A stretch of DNA of 42,208 nt, taken from positions 1 to 42,208 of the forward strand of contig JANTHB010000025.1 in NCBI GenBank assembly GCA_024762655.1, in the 5' to 3' direction. Shown here piece after piece: positions 42,001 through 42,208 of this stretch (positions within the stretch are counted from its first letter, which is position 1; each line of letters begins with the position of its first letter). The notes beneath the pieces were generated by a model, which saw nothing but the letters and a program-made list of their open reading frames with translations, did not search any database and was not told the DNA's origin. The position numbers and the translations under genes are program-made. The DNA comes from Bacteroidales bacterium (GTDB lineage: Bacteria; Bacteroidota; Bacteroidia; Bacteroidales; VadinHA17).

Positions 42001-42208
42001 GCAGTAGGAGTGATCCCTGATTTGTCGGTAAAATGTACCGTTTCACCCAACCCGATTTCCGTTTTGTCGACTGTAAAATCAGCCCCCAGCACAAACGGGC
42101 TCAGCTCGGCGCAAGTGGTCCAGCCATGGCCGTTTCTTTCTTCTTTGGCAACAAATTTAACGTAACGTACCCCGGTAACCACATGATCAAAGACAATCAT
42201 GCGTTTCT
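39048..42208 (-). CDS. Large T9SS-secreted multidomain protein (PKD, F5/8C, GEVED), 5' end outside the window
   Basis: At least 1050 residues are visible. The frame is open through the window edge, so the start is missing; the ATG at 42200 is internal. Numbering from it: tail of an F5/8C domain (1-35), PKD (38-123), F5/8C (132-270), PKD (276-356), F5/8C (367-505), PKD (512-591), GEVED (about 598-745, ending GEMEDYTVNI), PKD (752-835), Ig-like stretches (840-975) and a T9SS tail (INIYPNPNDGNFTV, KGVYFIKI, ending RRVVVR). No catalytic domain is visible; one could lie upstream. The PKD-F5/8C pair is a repeated unit, with WEWSFPGGTP, WEWTFEGGTP and WSWDFESGTP as its markers. Probably a surface adhesin or glycan-binding protein. 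Confidence 0.85.
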   Translation of the reverse strand, partial: KRMIVFDHVVTGVRYVKFVAKEERNGHGWTTCAELSPFVLGADFTVDKTEIGLGETVHFTDKSGITPTAWEWSFPGGTPSSSTEQNPAVTYNAAGSYDVQLIAKPDPGNQSTWDTLLIAGYINVLAPSIPRTDWVKLYVDSEQSGQVAEHVWDGDPSTIWHTDWSTTDPPYPHTLVIDLGAKYSINGFEYTPRPGGGNGTVKDYEFYVLDEEAMWDDPNTWGAPVASGAWDAPWDAVKRVFLDNPVVGRYLIFHPLSERNGNNWASCAELNVMGTLFGSAFSADRTELYETQKVQFTDRSLQKKAWEWTFEGGTPATSTDQNPLVQYNTAGTYDVTLVTVSQNDERDTLVKSDYITVKAKPTDKPIDKDGWSVIAFDSQEEPYGRWATNAIDGDLTTFWHTAWSQEEPDYPHYLIIDLGQNQDISGFIYYPRPGGGNGTVDSCMFLTSIDAEVWDTVAKCNWTGLGNWADPRNIKLDAPVTGRFVKFLALSERNNNKWASCGEIEVLTPVTGTYFEGEPTFIESGNSVYFLDMTAGNPTAWSWDFESGTPATSTEQSPTIAYNIPYEDLGKSFDVSLTANGETYTRKDYVTVNYRIPKVGAAVYIDTLEIGKAYAEYKDQPEGGYVNKTDVQITLVRGMKYVVRLGQHSPWSGYWRSRAMAVDWDGSLHFDKETETVYSSQAGVPLYDTLDLFYLDVPADAHPGLTRMRVWATIYGSVDPYGDVPYGEMEDYTVNIVDSSTVAPVAALDADTTEVCAGGEIHFKDMSDNVPTEWAWKFEGGTPDTSNFANPVVTYNTPGTYSVTLVAKNSVGSDEVTETGYITVYAATPVVAGDDMKVCPGSAVTLTATGTDSLVWNNDVVNGETFYPVDSMAYVVTGYNEHNCAATDTVIVAVWDAVDTSVTKYGEDTLIANADPDMYVFQWVNCDDGTAIDGQTDSIFVAEHGGHYAVVVTQVDGGQCSDTSSCYMISITGINDHFGDEINIYPNPNDGNFTVQIGKEHTTLSVYNAIGTLIYKKEDAATIEEMSLRTKGVYFIKIERDGQVETRRVVVR

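Overview
The window reads as a chromosome segment of a Bacteroidota, most likely Bacteroidales, that degrades complex glycans. The supporting features are a SusC/SusD pair, two secreted proteins with type IX secretion (T9SS) C-terminal domains, several lipoproteins with lipoboxes, S1 sulfatases, and a candidate promoter of the TTTG/TAnnTTTG type found in this phylum. Genus cannot be assigned from sequence alone. No rRNA, tRNA, transposase, phage or CRISPR locus was seen.

Left part (1-12.5 kb), mostly housekeeping: queA; a reverse pair encoding a VTC-type polyphosphate polymerase and a DUF4956 membrane protein; a 54-residue rubredoxin; pepD; an isocitrate/isopropylmalate-type dehydrogenase; a small HD-like protein lacking the His of its HD pair; an SLC13 permease overlapping cysQ; a UroD-like protein; and a MATE exporter. 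The HD-like gene is bracketed by unusual non-coding repeat arrays (5920-6050 and 6627-7074).

Middle (12.5-25.9 kb), all on the + strand, is an enzyme block: a rhamnose-mutarotase-family protein, a GH16 glucanase-like enzyme, four full-length S1 sulfatases, one sulfatase that has lost its catalytic N-terminal half, a lipocalin-like secreted protein and a PhoD-like lipoprotein phosphatase set between two sulfatases. A plausible reading is removal of sulfate, and perhaps phosphate, esters from a polysaccharide, with the permease and CysQ upstream handling sulfate and PAP. The actual substrate is not shown by the sequence.

Right part (26.1-42.2 kb): a two-gene unit (duplicated-domain lipoprotein plus DUF2490 protein) converges on a reverse SusC-SusD-DUF4959/5000-DUF4998 operon, with a shared bidirectional terminator between them. 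Divergent from susC is a 1152-residue secreted protein with Asp-box (BNR) repeats, a PKD domain, an F5/8C discoidin domain and a T9SS tail. It converges, across a second bidirectional terminator, on a giant reverse gene (PKD, F5/8C, GEVED, T9SS tail) cut off by the window end. The two T9SS proteins share clearly related F5/8C modules. No dedicated regulator (HTCS, SusR, ECF sigma/anti-sigma) is visible.

The strongest unexplained structure is non-coding: hairpins with constant flanks but different, self-complementary stems, and heptamer words placed every 10-11 bp in opposing orientations. Several gene 3' ends also run into short tandem repeats.
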